Source: CAZEMR01 sp964513465 (GTDB taxonomy: Bacteria; Bacteroidota; Ignavibacteria; Kapaibacteriales; UBA2268). Taken from it: a DNA stretch of 14,919 nt. The notes under the pieces are model-generated. The model was not told the origin of the DNA. It worked only from the letters and a program-made list of their open reading frames with translations, and did not search any database. The position numbers and the translations under genes were made by a program. Within the stretch, counting starts at the first letter, position 1; the number at the start of each line of letters is the position of its first letter. Positions 6,009 through 13,877 of this stretch are shown here, piece by piece. The stretch is taken from the NCBI GenBank assembly GCA_964513465.1, contig CAZEMR010000074.1, forward strand, positions 1 through 14,919. The letters run 5' to 3'.

Positions 6009-8252
6009 TTATCTGTTTCTGTCGGGGCGTCTTCCGCCTCTGCCGCCACGGTCGCGGTCGCGGCCGGACGGGCCGCCTCTGCGGTCGTCTCTGCGCGGCG
6101 GGCGTTCACGGCGTTCTTCGACGTAGCCTTCGGGCGTGGGAAGTAATGCTCGTCTGCTCAGGCGATATTTGCCGTCGCGGGTTACTTCGAGCAGTTTCAC
6201 TTCGATTATATCGCCGACGCTGAGCACATCCGATACGTTGCGGATATGTTCGTGGGCTACTTCGGAGATATGAAGCAGTCCCTGGCGTTTGGGCATGAAT
6301 TCGACGAATGCGCCGAGGCCTTCGCGGATGTCGGCCACACGGCCTTCGTATACCTTGCCCTCTTCGGGTTTGGCAACGAGCGCCTCGATCTTGGTGCGGG
6401 CCATTTCGGCTTTATCGCGGTCGTTCGAGGAGATAATCACTTTGCCGTCGTCTTCGATATTGATTTCGGTATCGGTTTCGGCGCAGAGTCCGCGTATGGT
6501 CTCGCCGCCCGGGCCGATTACGGTGCCGATCATATCCTGCGGGATCATGATAACGGTGAAGCGCGGGGCGTATTTTGATATATCGCTTCTGGGCTCGCTG
6601 ATTGCTGCGTCCATGACGCCGAGAAGATGATCGCGGCCGGCTTTGGCCTGGCTGAGCGCTTTCTTCATGATCTCGATCGGGAGTCCTTCAATTTTAATAT
6701 CCATCTGGTATGCGGTGATACCGTCGCGGGTGCCCGCCAGCTTGAAGTCCATATCGCCCAGGAAGTCCTCGTCGCCGAGAATATCGCTGAGGATTGCGAC
6801 GTCGTCGTCTTCTTTGATTAGTCCCATCGCGATGCCGGCGACTGATTTTTCCATCGGCACACCTGCGTCGAACATGCAGAGCGAGCCTGCGCAGACGGTG
6901 GCCATAGAGGACGAGCCGTTCGATTCGAGAATGTCGGATACGACGCGAATGGTGTAAGGGAATTCATCCTGATTGGGAAGAATATTCTTAAGCGCGCGCC
7001 ATGCGAGATGTCCGTGGCCGATTTCGCGGCGGCCGAGCATCAGGCGGCCGGTTTCGCCCGTACAGAAGGGCGGAAAATTATAATGCAGCATAAAATGCTC
7101 GGTAAACGTCGGCAGCAGGCCGTCGATCATTTGCTCGTCCTGTTTGGTGCCGAGCGTGGTGGTCGAAAGGCTCTGGGTTTCGCCGCGTGTGAAGAGCGCC
7201 GATCCGTGTGAGCGGGGCAGCAGCCCGACTTCGCAGCTGACGGGACGAATCTCGTCGAGCTTGCGGCCATCGAGTCTTTTGCTTTCGCTCAGGATCATTT
7301 TGCGCATTTCCTTTTTCTCGAGATCGCCGAGCACTTCTTTGACGTGCATTTTCAGTCGATTGGGATTATCCAGATATTCAAATTCTTCGTTTTCGCTATA
7401 TTTTTCTTCGGCGGCAGTCTGTGCTTTTTCGGAGATTCTTCCGCGCCATTCGCTGCGTTCGCTTTTGGAGGTAATTGTGTGGACATATTCCATCAGATCG
7501 TCCATAATGAGATCTTTGATGAAGTCGCGCAATTCTTCCGGAGCTTTATTTTCAACGAATTCGCGTTTTGCGGGGGTAATCTCTTCGGCGAGCATTTTCT
7601 GAAGTTTATTCAGCTGTTTGATATGCTCATGCGCAAAATCGAGAGCGCCGAGGAAGTCGTCCTCGCTGATTTCGCGGCTTTCGCCTTCGACCATAACGAT
7701 GGCGGTCTCTGTGCCGCCGACTGTCATGTCGATGTCTGATTCCTCGAGCATTTCGTGGGACGGATTGATGACAAATTCGCCATTGACGCGTCCGACGCGG
7801 ACTTCCGACATGGGCCCTGCGAAAGGAATATCGGAAATCATCAGCGCAGCCGATGCGCCGACTGAAGCAAGGGTATCGGGATTAACCTCCGGATCTGAGG
7901 AATATACGGTTGCCAGTATTTGGGTTTCGAAACGCCAGCTTTTGGGAAGCATGGGCCGGATCGGTCTGTCGATCAGGCGCGAGGCGAGCACTTCATGGTT
8001 GGAAGGGCGGCCTTCGCGTTTGAAAAATCCGCCGGGAATTTTACCGGCAGAAGCGATTTTTTCGCGGTATTCCACCTGGAGCGGCAGAAAATCAATTTCT
8101 TTTCTTTCATCTTGTGAAGCTACGGCAGTGACGAGCACCATGGATTCGCCGCAACGAACCATGACCGCGCCGCTTGCGAACTTGGCGAAGCGACCGGTTT
8201 CGAGTGAATACTCTTTGCCTGCAAAATCAATGCTAACAGTTTTAGGTTGCAT
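6009..8252 (-). CDS. pnp: Polyribonucleotide nucleotidyltransferase (PNPase)
   Basis: A 747-residue phosphorolytic 3'-to-5' exoribonuclease that degrades mRNA with inorganic phosphate and can also add tails; it works as a trimer. Order of domains: first RNase PH-like domain (~5-225, with KIPGGFFKREGRPS at 71-84 and SRLIDRPIRPM at 91-101), the helical linker (~235-320), the catalytic second RNase PH domain (~325-555) with TTTLGT, ESNGSSSMATVCAGSL (443-458) and SDILGDEDFLGDMDF (489-503) carrying the acidic residues D494 and D500 of the active site, a KH domain with VIGPGGETIRG (578-588) and an S1 domain (~632-703). The last ~40 residues are a very basic Arg/Gly/Asp-rich tail (RRGG, RGGRGG), longer than in E. 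coli. The ATG has no clear Shine-Dalgarno. It is the last gene of the cluster, after rpsO and a hairpin. Confidence 0.98.
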   Translation of the reverse strand: MQPKTVSIDFAGKEYSLETGRFAKFASGAVMVRCGESMVLVTAVASQDERKEIDFLPLQVEYREKIASAGKIPGGFFKREGRPSNHEVLASRLIDRPIRPMLPKSWRFETQILATVYSSDPEVNPDTLASVGASAALMISDIPFAGPMSEVRVGRVNGEFVINPSHEMLEESDIDMTVGGTETAIVMVEGESREISEDDFLGALDFAHEHIKQLNKLQKMLAEEITPAKREFVENKAPEELRDFIKDLIMDDLMEYVHTITSKSERSEWRGRISEKAQTAAEEKYSENEEFEYLDNPNRLKMHVKEVLGDLEKKEMRKMILSESKRLDGRKLDEIRPVSCEVGLLPRSHGSALFTRGETQSLSTTTLGTKQDEQMIDGLLPTFTEHFMLHYNFPPFCTGETGRLMLGRREIGHGHLAWRALKNILPNQDEFPYTIRVVSDILESNGSSSMATVCAGSLCMFDAGVPMEKSVAGIAMGLIKEDDDVAILSDILGDEDFLGDMDFKLAGTRDGITAYQMDIKIEGLPIEIMKKALSQAKAGRDHLLGVMDAAISEPRSDISKYAPRFTVIMIPQDMIGTVIGPGGETIRGLCAETDTEINIEDDGKVIISSNDRDKAEMARTKIEALVAKPEEGKVYEGRVADIREGLGAFVEFMPKRQGLLHISEVAHEHIRNVSDVLSVGDIIEVKLLEVTRDGKYRLSRRALLPTPEGYVEERRERPPRRDDRRGGPSGRDRDRGGRGGRRPDRNR

Positions 8253-8299
8253 AAAGTTAATCTACAATTCATCAATAAAAACAACAACAATTAAATATA

Positions 8300-8320
8300 G
8301 CACGCCCGTTCGAGGCGTGC
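8300..8320 (-). promoter_or_regulatory. GC-rich hairpin in the rpsO-pnp intergenic mRNA
   Basis: Perfect 7-bp stem GCACGCC / GGCGTGC with a seven-base loop, in the 123-base spacer between the rpsO stop and the pnp start. On the minus strand it is followed by TATATTTAATTG, not a proper U-run, so it is a poor terminator. It may be a partial attenuator or a processing/stability element. In E. coli the same spacer holds an RNase III stem used in pnp autoregulation; equivalence here is inference. Confidence 0.5.
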
Positions 8321-8375
8321 GGAAGGCCAGCGAAATCATTCCCAATAATTCTAAGACGCAACCGGCTATGGTATA

Positions 8376-8642
8376 TTATTTACGTAGCGAAAGCGCGGCC
8401 AATACTGCGCGGTAGCGCTGGATATCGGTGCGGATAAGGAAATCAAGCAGTCTGCGGCGTTTGCTGACAAGCTTGATCAGGCCGCGACGGCTGGCGTTAT
8501 CTTTCTTGTGGCCTTCGAGATGGCCGGTCAGATCGTTAATGCGTGCGGTCAGTAGCGCAATCTGAACTTCGGCTTTGCCGGAGTCCTGTTCATTTTCGCC
8601 AAACTTTTTGATCAATTCAGCTTTCTGGTCTTTGGATATCAT
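8376..8642 (-). CDS. rpsO: Ribosomal protein S15 (uS15)
   Basis: An 88-residue primary 16S rRNA-binding protein of the small subunit. The start is placed at the third possible ATG (8640-8642): an AGGAG (8651-8655 on the complement) lies eight bases upstream, and the product then begins MISKDQKAELIKKFGENEQD, like S15 of other bacteria. Longer forms from 8648 or 8666 would overlap or sit on that ribosome-binding site. Family blocks seen are VQIALLTARINDLTGHL, the rRNA-contacting KKDNASRRGLIKLVSKRRRL, and the ending ALSLRK. It lies between ribF and pnp, with a 47-base AT-rich gap from ribF that may hold its own promoter, though none can be defined. In enterobacteria S15 represses its own translation; no equivalent structure is obvious here. 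Confidence 0.97.
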   Translation of the reverse strand: MISKDQKAELIKKFGENEQDSGKAEVQIALLTARINDLTGHLEGHKKDNASRRGLIKLVSKRRRLLDFLIRTDIQRYRAVLAALSLRK

Positions 8643-8689
8643 TTCCATTTCTCCTGATTTAAACAAGTTACAATATAATAATATTTTGG

Positions 8690-9643
8690 TTAATTATAAA
8701 ATTTTTCAATCAATTCTAAAGATTTTTCGCGGTCGGAATCGAGCTGCCCGATCAGGTCGTCAACGCTGTCGAATTTCCGTTCGGGGCGCAGATAATTGAG
8801 GAATTCCAGAGTTATCCGCTCGCCGTATAATTCCTGCTCGAGTCCGAAGAAATGGGCCTCGATCGTGCGCTCGTCGCTGTTTTTAAACGTCGGGCGCGTG
8901 CCGATATTGGCCATGCCATAGCGCCGCTGCCCATCGACCAGCCCGCGGATCAGGTAGACGCCGTTGCCGGGCACGAGCTTATTTGGCTCGATCGGGCGGA
9001 TGTTCGCCGTTGGGTAGCCGATCGATGCGCCGCGTCCGTCGCCGCGCACCACTTCACCATTGAGCAGGTACTCGTAGCCGAGCAGTCGGTTGGCCATCTC
9101 GATTTCGCTGTCCGCCACCGCGGGGCGTATCTTGGTGCTCGATACGGATATGCTCCCCCCCCCGAGCTTGTCTCTCCGCTCGACGTCGAAGTTCAGCTTT
9201 GCGCTTAGCTGGCGCAATAGCGTGAGGTCGCCGCGGCGGTTTTTGCCGAACATATGGTCGTAGCCGACGAGGATTTTCCTCAAGCCGACATATTTATATA
9301 AAATGTTCTCGATAAAATCTTTTGGTTTGGTCTGCGAAAATTCATAATCGAACGGGATTACGAGAACGTTTTCGACGCCGAAGCGCTCGAGCAGCGCGAT
9401 GCGTTCCTCGATCGAAGTCAGCAGGCAGACGGGTTGCATCCCTTTTTTGCGCAGCACTATCTGAGGGTGCGGATGGAATGAGACCAATACTGCGCGGAGG
9501 CTGCATTTGCGCGATATTTCCAGCAGCCGGTCGATAATCAGCCTGTGGCCGCGGTGGATGCCGTCGAATGTGCCTACTGTGAGCACGGTCTCCGGATCGC
9601 GCGGGATTTCGGAAAAATTTCTATATACATTTATACTGCTCAA
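8690..9643 (-). CDS. ribF: Bifunctional riboflavin kinase / FAD synthetase
   Basis: A 317-residue enzyme of usual length that phosphorylates riboflavin to FMN and adenylates FMN to FAD. The FAD synthetase half (~18-175) shows the nucleotidyltransferase motif VGTFDGIHRGH (23-33), VSFHPHP (54-60), the LVGYDHMFGKNRRGD block (125-139) and ISVSSTKIR (165-173, the SST-IR motif). The riboflavin kinase half (~188-312) shows GDGRGASIGYPTANI (201-215), GVYLIRG, MANIGTRPTF (244-253) and LRPERKF (285-291). The start is a TTG (9641-9643) whose last bases form the TGA stop of truB (TTGA overlap), implying translational coupling. A nearby ATG at 9628-9630 is out of frame and no other start keeps the full motif-bearing end. 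A run of nine G (complement of 9155-9163) encodes the glycines before the SST motif and is a slippage-prone spot. Confidence 0.96.
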   Translation of the reverse strand: MSSINVYRNFSEIPRDPETVLTVGTFDGIHRGHRLIIDRLLEISRKCSLRAVLVSFHPHPQIVLRKKGMQPVCLLTSIEERIALLERFGVENVLVIPFDYEFSQTKPKDFIENILYKYVGLRKILVGYDHMFGKNRRGDLTLLRQLSAKLNFDVERRDKLGGGSISVSSTKIRPAVADSEIEMANRLLGYEYLLNGEVVRGDGRGASIGYPTANIRPIEPNKLVPGNGVYLIRGLVDGQRRYGMANIGTRPTFKNSDERTIEAHFFGLEQELYGERITLEFLNYLRPERKFDSVDDLIGQLDSDREKSLELIEKFYN

Positions 9644-10359
9644 TTTCGTATCTTTTCCAGTTGTTCAATAATCCGGTCGATGGTTAACGCCTGCGCGACA
9701 GTATATTCGCCGATTGCGGTACGCCTGAGCGCGCTCAGATAGCCGCCGGTGCCCAGCTCGCGGCCTATGTCGTCGGCCAGGGTTCGGATATATGTGCCCT
9801 TCGAACACAAAACGTCGATTTCGACAAATGGTAAGTCGATTTTGACCACATCAATATTGTAAATCGTCACCGGGTGGGGCTTTCGTTCGATTTCGCGGTC
9901 TTTGCGTGCAAGCTGATATAATTTGCGGCCTTTTACTTTTTTTGCGGAATACATTGGGGGAATCTGCTCGATATCTCCGGTGAATTTATCAATTGCCGTC
10001 CGGATGTCTTTTTCGTCGATATCGCCCAGCGGCCGGATGTTTTCCTCGGGGGCTTCGGCGTCGAGCGTTTTGGTGGTGGCGCCGAGCCTGATTGTTCCGC
10101 TGTATTTTTTGTTCATACCGGCGAATTGATCGATGGTTTTGGTGGCTCGTCCGAAGCAGAGTATAAGCAGCCCGGTGGCCAATGGGTCGAGCGTTCCCGC
10201 ATGGCCGACCTTTTTGATGCGAAAGGCGTTGCGCAATTTGGCGACCACATCGAAAGATGTCCAACCGGACGGTTTGTCGATAAGCGCAGTGGCGCCTGTT
10301 TCGGGTGCGGCGCCGAGCCATTCGTCAATTTTATAGATTGTATCCTGAGTGAGCAGCAT
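9640..10359 (-). CDS. truB: tRNA pseudouridine(55) synthase TruB, short form
   Basis: A 239-residue enzyme that isomerises U55 in the T-loop of tRNAs. Motifs: ALIDKPSGWTSFDVV (25-39), the catalytic block KVGHAGTLDPLATGLL (50-65) with the nucleophile D58, PPMYSAKKVKGRKLYQLAR in the middle, and CSKGTYIRTLADDIG followed by GGYLSALRRTAIGEYT near the end. The protein stops ~27 residues after that block, so the carboxy-terminal PUA-type domain of the ~310-residue E. coli-type enzyme is absent; short forms exist in several phyla. About 22 extra residues precede the usual start of the fold, and this is the only ATG that fits. No Shine-Dalgarno is visible. It follows rbfA by 23 bases and overlaps ribF by four. 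Confidence 0.97.
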   Translation of the reverse strand: MLLTQDTIYKIDEWLGAAPETGATALIDKPSGWTSFDVVAKLRNAFRIKKVGHAGTLDPLATGLLILCFGRATKTIDQFAGMNKKYSGTIRLGATTKTLDAEAPEENIRPLGDIDEKDIRTAIDKFTGDIEQIPPMYSAKKVKGRKLYQLARKDREIERKPHPVTIYNIDVVKIDLPFVEIDVLCSKGTYIRTLADDIGRELGTGGYLSALRRTAIGEYTVAQALTIDRIIEQLEKIRN

Positions 10360-10382
10360 TCAAATTTATTTAAAATATCAGA

Positions 10383-10739
10383 TTATTCATCGTCTCTCTT
10401 TTTTTTGGAAACCTGGTCCAGCAGATTTTGTATATGCTCCATCTGGTTGAGTGTGTCGTCCAGATAGAATCGCAGCTCGGGAGTATACCTAAGCCGCATT
10501 TTCTGCCCGACGATGCGTCGCAGATCGCCGGAATTATTTTCCAGATACTGCAGGAATTTGCCGGGCGAGTTTTTTTCGCCGAATACGCTGAGGTATACCT
10601 TGGCAATCTGCAGATCGGGCGAAACGCGCACACTGGTCACCGTTACCATGCCCGCATCGTGTTCGCGTGCGAGCTGGGAAATCGGTTCTGCGATAATTCG
10701 CTTAATCGTGCTGGCTACTTTTTCTGCTCTGAGTGACAT
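10383..10739 (-). CDS. rbfA: 30S ribosome-binding factor A
   Basis: A 118-residue single KH-like domain protein that binds the 30S subunit late in maturation and helps 16S rRNA 5'-end processing and cold adaptation. Typical elements are RAEKVASTIKRIIAEPISQL at the amino end, MVTVTSVRVSPDLQIAKVYL (the beta strand and conserved SPDL segment), a helical LRRIVGQKMRLRYTPELRFY and the DDTLNQMEHIQNLLDQV helix. The end KKKRDDE is encoded in part by a run of eight A (complement of 10399-10406), so an indel there would change only the last residues. It sits 29 bases after infB and 23 before truB in the same direction, clearly one operon. No strong Shine-Dalgarno precedes the ATG. Confidence 0.96.
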   Translation of the reverse strand: MSLRAEKVASTIKRIIAEPISQLAREHDAGMVTVTSVRVSPDLQIAKVYLSVFGEKNSPGKFLQYLENNSGDLRRIVGQKMRLRYTPELRFYLDDTLNQMEHIQNLLDQVSKKKRDDE

Positions 10740-10768
10740 TGTATATATTTATTCAAATTAATTGATAA

Positions 10769-13700
10769 TTACGAAAATGTTCTTTTTACTTCGACGAGTT
10801 TGAAGCATTCCAGAATATCACCTTCCTCGAAGTCCGGGAATCCGTCGATCATAATACCGCATTCATAGCCCTGCTCGACTTCTTTGGTGTCTTCTTTGCC
10901 ACGCTTGAGCGATGATACGGAGCCGGTATAGACAGGCAGTCCGTCGCGAAGCACGCGGACTTTGTCGTTGCGGGTGACTTTGCCGTTGAGCACATAGCAT
11001 CCGGCAATTACTCCAAGTCGGCTTATTCTGAATATCTGGCGTACTTCGACAGTTGCGATTATGTTTTCTTTAATTTCCGGCGAAAGCAGTCCCTCGAGCG
11101 CAAGCTGCACTTCGTTGATGCAATCATAGATAATATCATAGAGCCGGATATCGACTTTTTCGTTTTCGGCAAGTCGGCGGGCCTGCGCAGTGGTCGATAC
11201 GTGGAATCCGACGATAACCGCTCCGGATGCGACTGCGAGCATCACGTCCGATTCGCTGATATTTCCGACGCCTTTATGCAGGATCGATACGCGGACTTCA
11301 TCGCGCGACAGCTTGAGCAGCGAATCGCTGAGCGCTTCGACCGAGCCGCTCACGTCGCCTTTTATAATTAAATGCAGGTCCTTTACTCCGCCGAGCTGTA
11401 TCTGCTTGGATATTTCGTCGAGCGTCAGGTGGCGCACCTGTCTGAGCTCTTGTTCGCGTTTTAGCTGCTGGCGCTGGGTGGCAATATTCCGTGCCTCCTG
11501 GTCGCTGTCGACAGCCACAAAGTTGTCGCCTGCCTCGGGGAGTCCGTCGAATCCGATCACGCGGACTGGTGTTGTTGGTCCGGCTTCTTCGACTTTGTTT
11601 CCGCGTTCGTCGAACATAACTCTTACGCGGCCGTAATGAACGCCGCATACAAATGCGTCGCCGATCTTAAGTGTGCCCTTCTGGACGATTATCGTCGCTA
11701 CTGCGCCGAGTCCGCGGTCCATATGGGCTTCGACCACTACGCCTTTGGAGTTGCGGTCGGGATTGGCCTTTAGGTCGAGCATTTCGGATTCGAGCAGAAT
11801 TTTGTCTAGTAATGTATCTACATTCATACCCGTTTTGGCGGAAATCTCTACGGTCTGATATTTGCCGCCCCATTCCTCGACTAATATCTGATGGTCGGCG
11901 AGCTGCTGTTTGATTCGCTCGGAGCGTGCGTCGGGTTTGTCCATTTTATTTATAGCAACCACAATCGGCACATTTGCTGCGCGTGCGTGGCTGATTGCCT
12001 CGATTGTCTGGGGCATGACGCTGTCGTCGGCGGCAACTACAAGAATGACGATGTCGGTTGCCTGGGCTCCGCGAGCACGCATTGCTGTGAATGCTTCGTG
12101 GCCGGGAGTATCGAGGAATGTGATAGAACTGCCCTCGAGTTCCACTTTATATGCGCCGATATGCTGGGTGATGCCGCCGGCCTCGCCGGCCACCACGTTT
12201 GAATTGCGGATATAATCCAGCAGCGAGGTCTTGCCGTGATCGACATGGCCCATGATGGTAACGATCGGCGAGCGCGGAAGCAGGTACTCTTCGTTGTCTT
12301 CATCCTCGATTTCGACTCCGACGGCTTCTTCGTCGTAGAATTCAACTTCGAAGCCATAGTCGTCTGCAATCAGGGTGATGGTATCTTTATCCAGGCGCTG
12401 GTTGATGGTTACCATTAGTCCCAGCTCCATACATTTAAGTATGACGTCGTTGGGATTGATACTCATCAGGTTCGCCAGATCGCTGGTAGTGACGAATTCG
12501 GTCAAACGCAGAGTATGGGATTCCTGTTCTTTCTGCTCTTTCTTTTTGGTTTCTTTTTCTTCGCGTTCGAGACGTTTTTTCTGTCGCATTTTGGCACGCT
12601 GTCCGCCGCCGCCGTGCTCGCCCATGCCCTGGAGGGTTTCCTTAATGGCGCGTTCGACGTCTTCCTGGCTGATCTGCTCGCGGATAGACTTTTTGCGTTT
12701 GCGGCGCTTTTTCTCTTTTTCCGGTTTGAAAGCTTTTTCTTTGAATTCTTCTTTGGTGATTTCAACTTCTTTCCCGGTTTCCTTGCGTGGCTTGCGTTTT
12801 TTGCCCGGCTTGGATTTCGCTTTGGCTTTTTCGGCTTCTTCCTCGGCCTTGGTTTTATTTTTGCGACGAATTTTTTCGCGTTTTTCGGCTTCGGCTTCGA
12901 GATCGATTTTGCCTACGATAGTCAGACCGCGCAGCTGATGGCCGTTTGCTTCTTCTTCCTCCCGTACTTTTTTCGGTTTCTTGCCTTTGCTGCCTTTTTT
13001 GGGTTTCTGACGTCTCTCAATTTCTTTGGATTCGGGTTCCGATTCTTCCGATTTTGCTTCAGGCGCTTTTTCGGTCTTTACCTCGGCTGCGGGGGATTTT
13101 TGTTGCCTGGCAGCGGGTTTTTCAACCGCCGGAGCGGTTTCTTTTGTTTGCTCATCTGCGGGGGGTTCGGCTTCTTTTTCGGGCTTGGGCTGTGGCTCGG
13201 CTGTGGTTTCGGCGCGGGGGCGCTCGGCTTCGGAATTATCTTCTGCCCGGACTTCGTCTGCATTTATGCGGGCGCGGTGTCCCGTATCCATGTGTGCCGG
13301 ATCTAATTCTTCTTTAGCGGTTTCTTCGGCAGCCAAATGCCCGGCGATTTCTTTGTCGACGCCTTCGGCGGCTATTTCGCGTGCAGCGTCCTGTTCGCCC
13401 TTCGATTTTTCGATTTTTTCTTCGGCCGGTGCTTCCTCGATTTCTTCGACCTGGCCAATTGTTTCTTTGTCCATTTCCTTGACTTCGGGAATCTCGGGGG
13501 TATAGTCCGGCTCTACGGCTGCAGCTTGTTTTTCATCGGCCGGCGCCTCTTCTTCCTCTTTGTCGGATTTGGATTTGGTTTCGGTAGCGCGGCGCGCATC
13601 CTTATGTTTCTGAATTTTTTCGCGCTGTTTTTCAGCGGCGCGTTTTTCGCGTTTGAATTTTTCGTAAACGAGCTCCACCATCTCCTCTGTAAGATTGGCA

Positions 13701-13813
13701 GTGGGCTTGTTTTCAATTTCGAATCCTTTATGATTCAGAAAATTGACAATTGCATCTTTTCCAATATTTATTTCAGATGCTATTTTGAATAATCTTGTTT
13801 TCTTTGCAGCCAT
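10769..13813 (-). CDS. infB: Translation initiation factor IF-2
   Basis: A 1014-residue GTPase that brings fMet-tRNA to the 30S subunit and promotes subunit joining. The carboxy two thirds are canonical: an IF2-N module at ~435-490, G1 GHVDHGKTS (522-530), the switch region EAGGITQHIGAY (544-555), G3 DTPGH (568-572), G4 NKMD (622-625), G5 SAK (658-660), then domains II, III (~795-900) and IV ending VEVKRTFS. The amino end (1-55, TRLFKIASEINIGKDAIVNF) is another IF2-N-type helical module. Between them lies a ~375-residue highly charged linker: acidic/Ala/Pro-rich at ~80-260, then Lys/Glu/Arg-rich at ~265-430, most likely unstructured or coiled coil. Long linkers of this kind are known from large IF-2 forms (E. 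coli 890 aa); this one is on the long side. It lies 64 bases after nusA. Confidence 0.98.
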   Translation of the reverse strand: MAAKKTRLFKIASEINIGKDAIVNFLNHKGFEIENKPTANLTEEMVELVYEKFKREKRAAEKQREKIQKHKDARRATETKSKSDKEEEEAPADEKQAAAVEPDYTPEIPEVKEMDKETIGQVEEIEEAPAEEKIEKSKGEQDAAREIAAEGVDKEIAGHLAAEETAKEELDPAHMDTGHRARINADEVRAEDNSEAERPRAETTAEPQPKPEKEAEPPADEQTKETAPAVEKPAARQQKSPAAEVKTEKAPEAKSEESEPESKEIERRQKPKKGSKGKKPKKVREEEEANGHQLRGLTIVGKIDLEAEAEKREKIRRKNKTKAEEEAEKAKAKSKPGKKRKPRKETGKEVEITKEEFKEKAFKPEKEKKRRKRKKSIREQISQEDVERAIKETLQGMGEHGGGGQRAKMRQKKRLEREEKETKKKEQKEQESHTLRLTEFVTTSDLANLMSINPNDVILKCMELGLMVTINQRLDKDTITLIADDYGFEVEFYDEEAVGVEIEDEDNEEYLLPRSPIVTIMGHVDHGKTSLLDYIRNSNVVAGEAGGITQHIGAYKVELEGSSITFLDTPGHEAFTAMRARGAQATDIVILVVAADDSVMPQTIEAISHARAANVPIVVAINKMDKPDARSERIKQQLADHQILVEEWGGKYQTVEISAKTGMNVDTLLDKILLESEMLDLKANPDRNSKGVVVEAHMDRGLGAVATIIVQKGTLKIGDAFVCGVHYGRVRVMFDERGNKVEEAGPTTPVRVIGFDGLPEAGDNFVAVDSDQEARNIATQRQQLKREQELRQVRHLTLDEISKQIQLGGVKDLHLIIKGDVSGSVEALSDSLLKLSRDEVRVSILHKGVGNISESDVMLAVASGAVIVGFHVSTTAQARRLAENEKVDIRLYDIIYDCINEVQLALEGLLSPEIKENIIATVEVRQIFRISRLGVIAGCYVLNGKVTRNDKVRVLRDGLPVYTGSVSSLKRGKEDTKEVEQGYECGIMIDGFPDFEEGDILECFKLVEVKRTFS

Positions 13814-13877
13814 AAACCTGTTTCGTTATAGATCGAAAAATCGTTATATATTTATAATGCTTTGATATTTTAATTAA

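Noticed and set aside
7618..8415. 265-codon open frame on the plus strand over pnp and into rpsO
   Set aside because: Antisense shadow of conserved pnp coding sequence; no recognisable domain.
8643..8666. Longer amino end for S15 starting at 8666 or 8648
   Set aside because: Residues MFKSGEME would be encoded across the AGGAG site, and S15 proteins begin at the ISK-like segment, so the ATG at 8642 is preferred.
12515..13306. Long Phe/Gly-rich open frame on the plus strand
   Set aside because: It lies wholly inside infB; the composition is the mirror of the Lys/Glu-rich linker (TTC/TTT opposite GAA/AAA) and no motif or start signal supports it.
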